Positions 22,664-32,804 of a stretch of 64,000 nt of DNA are shown here, piece after piece. Each line of letters starts with the position of its first letter. The first letter of the stretch is position 1. This DNA is from Petunia secreta. Its lineage: Eukaryota; Streptophyta; Magnoliopsida; Solanales; Solanaceae. A program made the position numbers and the translations under genes. The notes beneath the pieces are model-generated. The model worked only from the letters and a program-made list of their open reading frames with translations, ran no database searches and had not been told where the DNA came from. The DNA is taken from assembly GCA_029990175.1 (NCBI GenBank), contig JARKIP010000065.1, positions 9,738,501 to 9,802,500 on the forward strand, written 5' to 3'.

Positions 22664-24133
22664 TCTATGGCCTAGGGAATTTGTGATCAAGAGTGGCCAT
22701 GAGTCACTCAAGCATCTTAGAGGCCAAGAGAAGCTGAACAAAAGGCATGCCAAATGGGTTGAGTTCATTGAGTCTTTTCCCTATGTAATTCATTACAAGA
22801 AGGGGAAGGACAATGTTGTAGCCGATGCACTTTCTAGGAAATTCGCCCATGCTACCACTCTTGATTCTGGGCTTATGGGTTTCGAAAGTATAAAATCAAT
22901 GTATGAACATGACCCAAAGCTCAAGAGAATCAGAATGCTCTAGTGAGTGGGAAGAGGGTGGAGAAATACCAATAGGTTGATGGCTATGTCTTTAAAAATA
23001 GTAGAGTTTGTGTACTCAAGTCCTCATGGAGGGAGTTGCTTGTTCGTGAAGCACATTGTGGGGGCTTGATGGGTCACTTTGGGAGAAACAAAACCTTGGC
23101 CATTCTCATGGATCAATTCCATTGGCCAAAGATGGGATTGCAAGTTGAGAGACTTTGCAATACTTTCTTGGATTATAAGTATGCTAAGTCCAAATCTAAT
23201 CCCCATGGTTTGTACACTCCTCTTCCTATTCTTACTAGCCCGTGGATGGATATTTCTATGGATTTTGGTTATGGGGCTGCCACGGTCTAAGGGAGGATAT
23301 GATAATATTTATGTTGTCGTGGATAGGTTCTCCAAAATGGTTCACTTTATTCCTTGTAAAAAGAGTCATAATACACAACATGTAGCTTTTTTGTTCATTG
23401 ATAATGTGTTAAAATTGCATGGTGTGCCTCAAATAATTGTGAGTGATAGGGACTCTAATTTCCTTAGTCATTTTTGGAGATGTCTTTGGGGTGCTCTTGG
23501 CACCAAGTTGTTGTTTTCTACGTCCCACCACCCTCAAACGGATGGTCAAACCGAGGTGGTGAACCGAACTTTGGGTGCTCTACTTAGAGCCATGACCCGA
23601 GGTAAGGCCGGGACTTGGGTTGAAAAATTGCCTCTTATAGAGTTTGCATATAACCGTACATTGCATAGCATGATTGGCTTGACTCCATTTGAGTGTGTTT
23701 ATGGTTTTAATCCTTTGATTCCACTTGATCTAACCCCTTTGCCGAAAAAAATGGTTGTTAGTTTAAAGGTGAAAATGGAGCTAAGGAAATGCTCGAAATC
23801 CATGCCAAAGCAAGAAAGAGATTGGAGGAAGCCTATGCAAAGGTTGCCTTCAAGAAGAACAAGGGGAGGAAGAAGTTAGAACTTAAGAAAGGGGATTGGG
23901 TGTGGGTGTACTTCCGCAAAGAGAGATTTCCAAACCTTAGGAAAGGGAAGTTGGCACCCCGAGGAGATGGACCATTTCAAGTACTTTCCAAGATCAACAA
24001 CAATGCCTATGTGATCGATTTACCCGGTGAGTACAATGTTTCAAATACTTTCAATGTTAGTGACTTGGCTCCTTTTGATGTAGGTGACGATGCCGTGGAT
24101 GATGATGCCTTAGTTTCAAGGATGAAATCTTCT

Positions 24134-24147
24134 CAAGAAGGGAAGGA
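24134..24147 (+). other. Gypsy-1 polypurine tract, inside coding sequence
   Basis: CAAGAAGGGAAGGA abuts the 3' LTR and at the same time encodes part of the acidic linker (SSQEGKDD) in the pol frame. Confidence 0.8.
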
Positions 24148-24882
24148 TGATGCGGGGCAAACCACTACCACAAGGCCCTTTACTAGAAGCCAAGCCAAAG
24201 CACTTCATGGTGCTCACTTATACTTGATTCGGAAGGGCGTTGATGATACGAACTCCGGAGACCATTGGAAGATCATACACTTGAGTTCGTTTGAAGAAGG
24301 AATGGAAGACCACAGGGAGTGGGCAAAATGCCCAAAATAGGCGAAGCGCCTAGCACAATAGCCAGTGTGCTCACCAGGTGGAGCGCCTAACCAGGTGGAG
24401 CGCCCAGGTCATGGCTCCACCAGGCGGAGCGCCTAGCCCAGGCGGGGCGCCCAAAGTGCTAAAGCTTTCACTTATTTTTGTTGAACTTCATATTTTAGCC
24501 CTAATGTTCTATTATGTTTCCACCTAGCTGAGAGGCTTTTTAGACATTTCATTTGATTGTAAAAGGGTGCTATAAATACACCCTTCATCATTTATTGTCA
24601 TTTTAACCTACCTTGAACACAAATATTGATGACAATTGCTCTCAAAACACTTGTAACATTTTGGCTTGAATCAATTGGAAGAATCCAAGTTGATCTTCAA
24701 TCCTCCTTGATCATTCTGTTTGCAAGAGCCGGGTGTCTCTTGAGGATAGTTGCATAGCATAGGTTCTACTTGAATCGAACGAGGGTGTATCAAGACATCG
24801 TTCCTTGGTGCTACCTCGTAAGTTGTTCTTGTCGAGTCTCGATTTATCTTTATTTATCGCTTCCGTAGTTTTCCACTTATCA
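24148..24882 (+). repeat. 3' LTR of Gypsy-1
   Basis: 735-bp partner of 17253-17987. It carries the last 64 codons of pol (to 24340), the palindromic array (24325-24452) and TATAAATA at 24571-24578. Confidence 0.93.
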
Positions 24883-24887
24883 ATTTT

Positions 24888-25330
24888 CCCTACACACCTC
24901 CCACTGTCAACTCCAACAAATAAACCCTAATATTCCCACATCCCTCCCCACACCCACGTTGAGGGCTCCAACCTCACCCCCAATTCCCCCGGTACCAACC
25001 CAGTCCTCCATTTACGTGCGCCTCCAATCTCGCAGTCGACCCCTACCCCTCCGCCGTCAACCTCTGCTCGACGTCGACCCCCACTCGTCGTCGACCTTCC
25101 AATCAGAAAATCGCCATTGTAATCTCCGACGCTCCCTCTACTCGGCCCTCTCCGTCGCTCCTTCTCGCCCCTGTCCGTTCCCGGCGACGGCGCGACTCTT
25201 TCTCTCCATCTATGCCTTCTCCTTGACCCCGCCATTGCCGGCGCCGTCCATTTTCCGGCAGTTTGGGGTTGAAGGAAAGGGTGGGTGAGGGTAGTTTTGA
25301 GGGTTGGATAGGGGCTGGTTTAGGGGAAGG
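24888..25330. other. GC-rich, gene-like insert within the DNA element
   Basis: The right arm of the 17094-25470 element is C-rich on the plus strand with several CG dinucleotides and reads open for about 100 codons on both strands (24959-25288 plus, 25235-24927 minus). Composition resembles a 5' UTR and first exon of a plant gene, unlike the AT-rich left arm. This suggests a captured host gene fragment (Pack-type element). I recognise no protein family. Confidence 0.4.
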
Positions 25331-25539
25331 GTCGGGGTGGTTTTTGGAATTAAGGGGTGGGGGTTTTTGTTATTTGGGCGGTTAGGGATAATAATTTTTA
25401 TTTTTTATTATTGTGTACCAAACAATAAAAGATAAGTTCAAAAGCACTTATTTTCCTACCAAACACACCCGAAGAATGGGATAGATCCTCAAGGTGGTGC
25501 TACTTGGGATGAAATAGCATATTCTATTGTTAAGCTCTT

Positions 25540-25992
25540 ATGCCCCATTTGTTTGCACTTAATGGGGCTCCAAGTTGTACATTTCCCCGGCCTGGTTCTT
25601 CTTCTATATCTATAGATATAGATACGCTTGATGGTATTGAAGACTTAATTGGTGAAAAAAATGATGAAGCTCCTAATAATTTCGCATCTCAATCTTCAGT
25701 TCCAATTGAAAGAAAACCTTTGGGAAAGAAAAGGAAATCATCGTCTCATTTGGAAATTGATGAGAAGATGAGTACTGCACTGGAGTTATCGATTAAACAA
25801 GGTAGCGGGCCTGACATTAACGAATGCATGGAAAAATTAGACAGTCTTGGATGGGGAGAGCCACTTTATACCACAACTGTGACTGTACTTTGTGAAAATG
25901 ACAACTATAGGAAAGCATGGATGAGAATGATAGAGGTCGACAAATTAGAGCGCTGGGTTACATCAATCGCAAAAATAATGGGACTTATTTGA
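25540..25992 (+). pseudogene. Myb/SANT-like Harbinger accessory ORF, C-terminal part
   Basis: A 150-codon frame with a Ser-rich stretch, a basic KKRKSSS patch and a helical C terminus (INECMEKLDSLGWGEPLY, RKAWMRMIEVDKLERW). The end resembles plant Myb/SANT-like proteins that accompany PIF/Harbinger transposases. The expected N-terminal Myb/SANT DNA-binding domain is missing, so it is probably truncated. Its position just before a Harbinger transposase on the same strand supports the call. Confidence 0.5.
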
Positions 25993-26279
25993 TTTTGCTA
26001 GTTAGCTAAATAACATTAGATGTTTTTTATTCTATGGAACCTTTCTTTTTCAATTGGCATTGTATGCTTATGGATAGCTTAATATTATTAAGCTTGTGGA
26101 ATAATTTATGTTTATAAAATAATTTATTTCATGTCTTGTTTATTAAGGCTGTGTAACTTTTTAGTTTGTCAAATACATACCATATTATGCTTACTATTGC
26201 TTATTCAATATTCCCTTTGTTAAAACAGTTTTGACATGGACGCTAGAGCTCGAACATTACAGTTGATGATCTTGTATTG

Positions 26280-27564
26280 GCATAGAAATCGACTTTGACT
26301 CAAGTATGTTCAAAGAAAGAAAGATTTAACATCATCTTTATACGTGCAAATGTACACAAGAGAACTATTGTCTGGCTAAGTCGATAATGTGTAGAGTTGA
26401 TGTGCATGTCTCGTGATGCATATGTTCGCCTATGTCAGCGTTTTAGACAGAACGGGTGGCTCTTAGATAGCAAACACGTATATGTTGAAGAGAAGATAGC
26501 AATATTTTTAACCATCATAGGACATAACGAACGTTTCGTGGTTATCAAGAGACGATTTCAACATTCTTCACAAACTATTCATAAATACTTTCACGAGGTT
26601 CTTGAAGCGATGATGAAGTTTGCCAAAGAGGTGATAGCACCTACAACATCTGATTCGAATATGAATGGTTCTTCTGCTCACAAAAGGTTACGAAGAATTT
26701 TTAAGGTACTTTTGTTATTCTATCATTGTAGACCTTCATAGTAAACTTCTTTTCTTTATAACTTTTAATATAATTATATATTTTCTTGTAGGGAGCCATA
26801 GGTGCACTTGATGGTACATTAGTAAGTGCAGTTGTTCCAGCTAATCAACAAATTGTTTATAGAGGAAGGGGAAAAGGTGAATGTTATCAAAATGTATTGG
26901 CGATATGTGATTTCAATATGATTTTCACTTATGTTTTTGCTGGATGGGAAGGAGTAGCACACGATGCGCGTGTTCTAACGGAGATAGCATCTAATCCAGA
27001 TAATGGCTTTCCATTTCCTCCACCTAGTAAGTGATATCACTTAAACTGCTGAAATAATGATTTATTTTTATATTATCATTGTTAAATATTTTTATCTTAA
27101 TGTCAGGTAAGTACTATTTATGTGATGCGGCATATCCTAATACTCGAGGATTCCTATCACCATATCGTAATATTCGATATTGGTTAGGAGATTATCAACG
27201 TAGGCGTGCCACAAACAAGGAGGAAAAGTTTAATCATGCTCATGCACAACTTAGAAATGTCATTGAACGTGCTTATGGAGTTTTGAAAGCAAGATTTCCG
27301 ATATTAGGCAAGATGGCTCCATATCCAGTTGATGTTCAGAGAGATGTTGTTATTTCTTGTTTTGCGGTTCATAATTTTATCAGGAAGGAGCGTATAAATG
27401 ATGACTTGTTTAATCAGTTTGATTTGCCTCAAGTAATATTTGAAGAGGAAGGACAACAAGGAGAAATACTAGATGAAACAAATGGACCAAGTTGGACAGC
27501 TGAAAATTCACAAATGATGAACAACTTACGCGAGCAACTCGCAAATCAACTTATGCAAAGATGA
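26280..27564 (+). pseudogene. PIF/Harbinger DDE transposase (HARBI1-like), three exons, 5' end decayed
   Basis: Exons by splice signals: up to 26705 (intron 26706-26791), 26792-27026 (intron 27027-27106) and 27107-27564; both introns are GT-AG and phases agree. Exon 1 has the helix-turn-helix-like MSRDAYVRLCQRFRQNGWLL and VEEKIAIFLTIIGHNE. The catalytic residues of the DDE_4 fold appear intact: Asp in GALDGT, Asp in YYLCDAAYPN and Glu in RNVIERAYGVL. GWEGVAHDARVL and the C-terminal VISCFAVHNFIRKE also fit the family. Upstream of 26397 the coding-like sequence (YVQMYTRELLSG) is broken by stops and a frame change, so the N terminus is lost or the copy is dead. It could also be a domesticated HARBI1-like gene if a start at 26400 is used (330 residues). 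Confidence 0.8.
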
Positions 27565-28320
27565 ATAAATTTGAAAATTTTATATTTTAGTTTTTTTCTA
27601 TTTCATGAATGTTAGACGTTGGTTCTTCTTTAGGAACATATTAGATATTGATTTGAATATTTTGTAGTTGCTTATTCATATTATTTACTATTTTATTTGA
27701 ATTATATGTTATTTTATTCAAATAAAAAAATTAAATACATTCAGATGTTGAAAAAACAAACAATCTTAATGATTCAATATTCAGGTCCAGAGACAGCATC
27801 TTAATATTTAGATATGCATTCAGATTCAGGCCTCTTAATCTTAATAAAAACAAATGCCCCTTAATCTGCCTTTAAAAGAAGACTATCAGATATTTTTTGC
27901 GCTGAAAGTTTGGATAGAATTCTTTGCTAATTTAAACATTTAATTACCAATAAGAAACTGGAATCTTTGAGACAAATTATACTTGTAGATTTATTCTATA
28001 ATGCTAGAAAACTTTTTATATTCAAGTAATCTTAAAATACGTATGAACCGTAAAGTTGAATAATTTGTAAATATAATACCACTAATTATGAATTTATAAG
28101 CAACGTATTAGTTTATTTTTTTAAAAACAAAATTCATCAAATATGAATGTCATGTCATTATAAATTTAATATTTTATTTTCTTTTATAAGATAAATGTTT
28201 TTACAAATGATTTTTTTGTTTTTTTATTTTCTGTAAATACATCCAATAAGATCTACACTACAGGTGACCAATATATGGTGGTGAAATCAATTTCAAGGGA
28301 ATATACGTGGTTTATACCTT
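27565..28320. other. Harbinger 3' flank with possible terminal repeat
   Basis: AT-rich. Around 27795-27860 the inverse of GGGGCATTTGTTTTTATTAAG followed by TTA resembles a Harbinger end with its TTA target. A weaker counterpart (TTATGCCCCATTTGTTT) lies at about 25530. If both are real, the element spans about 25530-27860. The rest of the segment is unassigned. Confidence 0.4.
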
Positions 28321-28912
28321 CGTTTGGTTTGCACTAGCACTAATTTAATACCCTCATAAAGTTTTGGTATTACTAATACATTGTTTGGTTTCCTCTTTGA
28401 TAGTTGCACAAAATTTAGCATTATAATACCATGCTTGGTTGGTCTTTTCCTTTTCCACATAAAACATAGCATTACTAATACAATGTTTGGTTCACAATTT
28501 TCTTTTTCGCATAACTAATACCCGCATTATTAATGCGGGAATCTATGTATTATTTTATGCGGGGTAGAAGGTGGTATTAATAATGCGTGTATTAATAATG
28601 CAGGCATTAAAATTTAAAATGACAAAATTAACCCTCATAGTAGTAAGAATATTTTTAAATTATATTTAAGGACTAATTAAATATTTTAAATTATAACATT
28701 GTATATTAATTTGTAATATATTAGTGATTCAAGAAATAATCCCTACGTTATAATATACGCATAGCTAATACATATATTATTAATATCCACATTATTAATA
28801 CCCGCATTACTAATACCCGCATCATTAATACCCGCATTACTAATACCCACATTGCTAATACCCGCATTACTAATATTATTAATACCCGCGTAAACTCTAT
28901 CTCAACCAAACG
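28321..28912. mobile_element. 592-bp MITE upstream of the phosphatase gene
   Basis: CGTTTGGTT at 28321-28329 is inverted as AACCAAACG at 28904-28912. Internal copies of the TTTGGTT motif and a tandem array of 'taatacccgcat' (about 28785-28892) fill the body. It ends about 140 bp before the phosphatase start codon, so it may contribute promoter or leader sequence. Confidence 0.6.
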
Positions 28913-29044
28913 ACCGTAAGAAACGAGAGCAATTAAGCGAAAAGAAGAAAGTAAACTTGTATGGACACGTAACTCAAAATAAACCCACGAATCCCACAGC
29001 TCTAAATACAATTTCTCAAAATATCAGAAAATTTAACACACCCA

Positions 29045-29158
29045 ATGAAATATGATCTCTTCACTCTTTTTTATCGTTTTTACCTTCTTCTTTCCATTTT
29101 CATCTTCCTCACAAGTTTCCATTTCCGTAACCCCAAAAACCTTAACAACGTCAGGTGA
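29045..29158 (+). promoter_or_regulatory. Possible overlapping upstream ORF of the phosphatase gene
   Basis: An ATG seven bases before the main start opens a 37-codon frame (MKYDLFTLFYRFY) in a different register that overlaps the main CDS and ends at TGA 29156-29158. If the transcript includes it, it could reduce main-frame initiation. The transcription start is unknown. Confidence 0.35.
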
Positions 29159-31765
29159 TTTCGTAACAATCAAATGGACAGGTATTGAGTCACCTTCTAA
29201 ACTTGACTGGTTAGGCATTTACTCCCCGCCTAACTCCTCCCTCAACCATTTCATCGGGTACCTTTTCCTTTCTTCTTCCTCACCCGAATGGGAATCCGGG
29301 TCGGGTTCCATTTCCATCCCTTTAGTCAATCTTCGATCCGGTTACAACTTCCGGATCTTCAGATGGACCCAATCCGAAGTCGACCCGACCCGAATGGATC
29401 ACGATCACAACCCCTTGCCTCAGACCAACCATCTTCTTGCTTCGTCTGAGGAGGTTGGGTTCGGGCCTTATCCAGGGCCCGAACAGGTTCACTTGGCTCT
29501 CACGGGCCGTGAGGATGAGATGCGGGTCATGTTTGTTACTCCTGATGGGAAGGAGAGTTATGTGAGGTATGGGTTGACCCGGGATGGGTTGGATCGGGTA
29601 GTGCGAACTCGGGTTGGGAGGTATGAGAGGGAAGATATGTGTGATGCTCCAGCTAATACTAGTGTTGGGTGGAGGGATCCTGGGTATATACATGATGGAG
29701 TTATGGTTCATCTGGAAAAGGGGAACAAGTATTATTATCAGGTACTCATTTCGTTTCATTTTAGTTGTCGTTTTACTTCTTTTCACACCCATTTAGAAAA
29801 ACAATAAATACAGGATATAGTTTACTACTAGTATTGAAATGAAATTGTTTCAAATAAAGCAAGATGGATATATATGATTCGTATATCTCGTTTTGGATTA
29901 ATGTGCTGAATCATTGCCATGCTAAGCACGCTCGCTTAAACGAGGGAGACAAAGATACAAAAGTTTGTTATTATAATTTCTGAAAATCCAAATTTTCCTT
30001 GTTTATACTAGCAGTTCTTGGGTAGGGCCAAAGGGTGTTTGCGGTGATGGGCTTTTTATATCCAACTAATAATGGCTCTCAGGCAGCCCTCGACTGATCT
30101 GAATGCACTTATTTAGGATTGATGTTGTTACAATAAACCTCACATCTCGTTGATCCTCCTCACACAGTTAAACAACCTTAAAGATTGTTACTTTGCTACA
30201 CTTGTCACTCCCTTATCCCAAAAGCTTTACTTCATTAGTAGATTTTTGGAAAACATTTGCCACATCCTTTACTACTACCAATTGTAGCAAAAATAAACTA
30301 ATGGAAGCCCCGTAAAAATCTTAGATAAGGAGTGGAAACAACCTCTGTTTGAGATTGTTTCAAATGTTCTTATTCAAATCCCATCTATACGAAATTAGTT
30401 GATTTGATCCTTAGTAGTTAATTTTGTAATGGTGAACTAGAAATGTATCATTTCTTTGATAGATGTCGCAGTTTCTGCTGTCTATATCTCTAATGATATA
30501 TTACCATTCAGGTTGGAAGTGATTCGGGGAGTTGGAGCAGTATTTACAGCTTTGTGTCACAAAATGGAGACTCGGGTGAAACATTTGCTTTCTTGTTTGG
30601 AGACATGGGAACTGCTACACCATACTTGACATTTCTTCGTACACAGGATGAAAGTACATCAACCATTAAGTGGATTAGCCGTGATATTGAAGCTCTGGGT
30701 AATAAGCCTGCCGTTATCTCACATATTGGAGATATCAGCTATGCAAGAGGATACTCTTGGTTGTGGGATAACTTCTTTTCTCAGGTAGAACCTATTGCAT
30801 CTAGAGTTCCATACCATGTATGCATTGGCAACCATGAATATGATTGGCCACTTCAACCTTGGAAGCCTGATTGGTCAAGATCTCTATATGGGACAGATGG
30901 GGGAGGTGAATGTGGTGTACCCTACAGTCTTAAGTTTCATATGCCAGGAAACTCTTCAGAGCGGACTGGAATGCGTGCTCCTGCAACACGGAATCTTTAT
31001 TATTCATTTGATTCTGGGCCAGTTCACTTTGTCTATATGTCAACTGAAACCAATTTCCTTCCAGGTAGTGACCAGTATGATTTTTTAATGCACGACTTGG
31101 AATCAGTTGATCGAGTAAAAACTCCTTTTATCATTTTTCAAGGGCACCGACCAATGTACACTACAAGCAATGAAAAAAAAGATGCCCCTATAAGAGCAAG
31201 AATGCTCGAACATTTGGAACCTCTTCTTGTGAAGAACAATGTGAATCTTGTATTGTGGGGGCATGTGCATAGGTACGAGAGGTTTTGCCCTCTAAATAAC
31301 TTCACATGTGGAAGCTTGGGCTTGGTGGAACAGAAGGCTTTTCCTGTTCACGTTGTTATTGGGATGGCTGGACAGGACTGGCAGCCTATCTGGGAGCCAA
31401 GAGAGGACCACCCTACTGATCCTGTTTACCCACAACCTGTGCAATCTTTGTACCGTGGTGGTGAGTTTGGATACATGAGGATGCATGCCACAAAGGAAAA
31501 ACTCACACTTTCTTATGTAGGAAACCATGATGGGGAGGTGCATGATACAGTGGTCATCTTAGCTTCTGGACAAGTTCTCAATAGTGATACCCCTGATGGT
31601 CCGGTGGTCGCGGAAGAGATGGAGTCTAAGTTTTCATGGTTTGTAAAAGTTGGAAGTGTGCTAATGCTTGGAGCCTTTATTGGTTACATATTTGGGTTCA
31701 TATCTCATGCTCGGAAGAATGCTGCTTGTAAAGGCTGGAGACCGGTAAAAACTGAGGAAATATGA
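29052..31765 (+). CDS. PAP2: Purple acid phosphatase, PAP2/PAP9-like, membrane anchored
   Basis: Two exons, 29052-29741 and 30512-31765, joined across a 770-bp GT-AG intron in phase 0, give 647 residues; Arabidopsis PAP2 is about 656. Purple acid phosphatases are Fe-metal phosphoesterases. All seven metal-ligand positions are visible: Asp261 (FGDMG), Asp304 and Tyr307 (GDISY), Asn337 (GNHEYDW), His442 (FQGHRP), His481 and His483 (GHVHRYER). An N-terminal hydrophobic segment (residues 2-20) precedes a fibronectin-like N domain (VSISVTPKTL to YYYQ). A C-terminal transmembrane helix (about residues 606-628, WFVKVGSVLMLGAFIGYIFG) with a short basic tail distinguishes the PAP2/PAP9 branch; Arabidopsis PAP2 uses such a tail anchor at plastid and mitochondrial outer membranes. 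The tail is intact here, so similar targeting is inferred. No internal stops; likely functional. PAP2 versus PAP9 cannot be settled by eye. Confidence 0.93.
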
Positions 31766-32324
31766 TTACCTCCTTCAGACTGATATCTGGCAATGCTCAA
31801 GTCTTACAACCCACCTTGCATTGTGATAGTACACCTGGGGCCAGATAAACAAGTTGCACACGTACTGTAAATATAAATAGAAATTATATTCCAATGTTCT
31901 GTTTAAAGTTGTGTTGGAATAATCATGTTAGTTAAGACACCTCTGTGCTTTTGCGGTTAAAGGCATTTACATCTAGCAGTAAATTCTATTTCAATAGTTA
32001 GTTACAACACTGTCGACAAGCAACAGAATCTAAGAAAATATTAGTTCTCAGAATGAAGAATCAAACCAACTTCACAAGCAATGCTTGTTCTAGTTAGTCC
32101 TCAAAGAAGAATTTAGTTCGTAAACTCACTTAACTAAGCTAACTAACCAAACAAAATCTGCGACAGACCACATTAATTAATCAAAGCAATTGATGCATCA
32201 TACCTTGTTCTGACATAACGGTCTATGGATCGACTTAAAACAAAAAAAAAAAAATTACTACATGTATCCCTCATCCTTGGTTATGGTTTTTTATCCCCAT
32301 TTAAAAATAGTTTAGAAAAATGGT
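31766..32324. other. Phosphatase 3' flank
   Basis: AT-rich 3' UTR and spacer. A poly-A run near 32250 precedes the inverted array. No other gene seen. Confidence 0.5.
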
Positions 32325-32630
32325 TTCGGGAGGCAACACTTCACGTTATAAATTGACAAATGCTACCTCGGGGACAACACTTCAAGTATAAATTACAAGT
32401 GTTGTCTGCAAGGTAGCACTTCAAGTTATTTGGGAAGAATGTTGACATAAATAAAAGATCAAGTGCCACCACGGGGGCTGCACTTGCAGCACTTGTCAAT
32501 TTATACTTGAAGTGCTACCCCCGAGGTAACACTTGCAGGACTTGTCAATTTATACTTGAAGTGTTGCCCCCTGAGGTAGCACTTGTCAATTTTATAACTT
32601 GAAGTGTTGCCCCCGTGGTAGCACTTACTT
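32325..32630. repeat. Inverted array of about 50-bp units (foldback)
   Basis: A unit like 'cacttgtcaatttatacttgaagtg' plus 'ctacccccgaggta' occurs about three times in direct orientation at 32480-32630. At least two inverted copies lie at 32325-32400 ('cacttcaagtataaatt', 'tacctcgggg'). The two halves could fold into a long imperfect hairpin. The family is not recognised. Confidence 0.7.
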
Positions 32631-32804
32631 AAAATTAGCGAGGTTAGTTAGGCAATTTGCCTAAAGTGTCATAGTTGTGTAATTCTCAAAATGGGCCATG
32701 ATTAACAAGAATCGTAAAATTTTCATATGGGAGCCTATTTTTGGCACCCCATTTAGGTTTAGCATTTTATTTTAGCCACTATATTGAACTTCGAACATGA
32801 AGGT

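Larger units (their letters stand above)
20661..24340 (+). pseudogene. Gypsy-1 pol, disrupted; C terminus extends into the 3' LTR
   Basis: Protease core MIVDSGSCANAVSQ (about 20690), RT with catalytic VVYFDDILIYS (about 21550), RNase H start FEVECDASGVGIGGVLMQ (about 21990) cut by the hAT MITE and resumed at DALSRKF (about 22825), a zinc-binding region with one Cys replaced by Tyr (CNTFLDYKYAKS, about 23155), and an integrase core with FSKMVHFIPC, VSDRDSNF and HHPQTDGQTEVVNRTL (23320-23570). A C-terminal KGKLAPRGDGPFQVL module is followed by an acidic linker and a 64-codon tail ending at 24340 inside the 3' LTR. Stops and frame changes (for example near 21060, 21106, 21420, 21930 and 22943) make it non-functional. 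No chromodomain is apparent. Confidence 0.9.
17253..24882 (+). mobile_element. Ty3/Gypsy retrotransposon (Gypsy-1), full-length but defective
   Basis: Two 735-bp LTRs start TGATGCGG and end CTTATCA. Flanks are ATTTG (17248-17252) and ATTTT (24883-24887), an imperfect 5-bp duplication. The order gag, protease, RT, RNase H, integrase defines Gypsy. It is interrupted by a hAT-like MITE and carries internal deletions: about 90 codons lost near 21036 and part of RT near 21300, both judged against Gypsy-2. Gypsy-2 and Gypsy-3 belong to the same broad family. Confidence 0.94.
17094..25470. mobile_element. Short DNA transposon with 14-bp inverted ends, split by Gypsy-1
   Basis: GGGTGTGTTTGGTA at 17094-17107 is perfectly inverted as TACCAAACACACCC at 25457-25470, and GAA flanks both ends (17091-17093, 25471-25473) as a possible 3-bp target duplication. 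Removing Gypsy-1 leaves an element of about 0.74 kb whose halves rejoin smoothly (GGAAAACATTT then TCCCTACAC). No transposase is inside, so it is non-autonomous. End sequence and 3-bp duplication suggest PIF/Harbinger type; this is inference. Confidence 0.7.
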
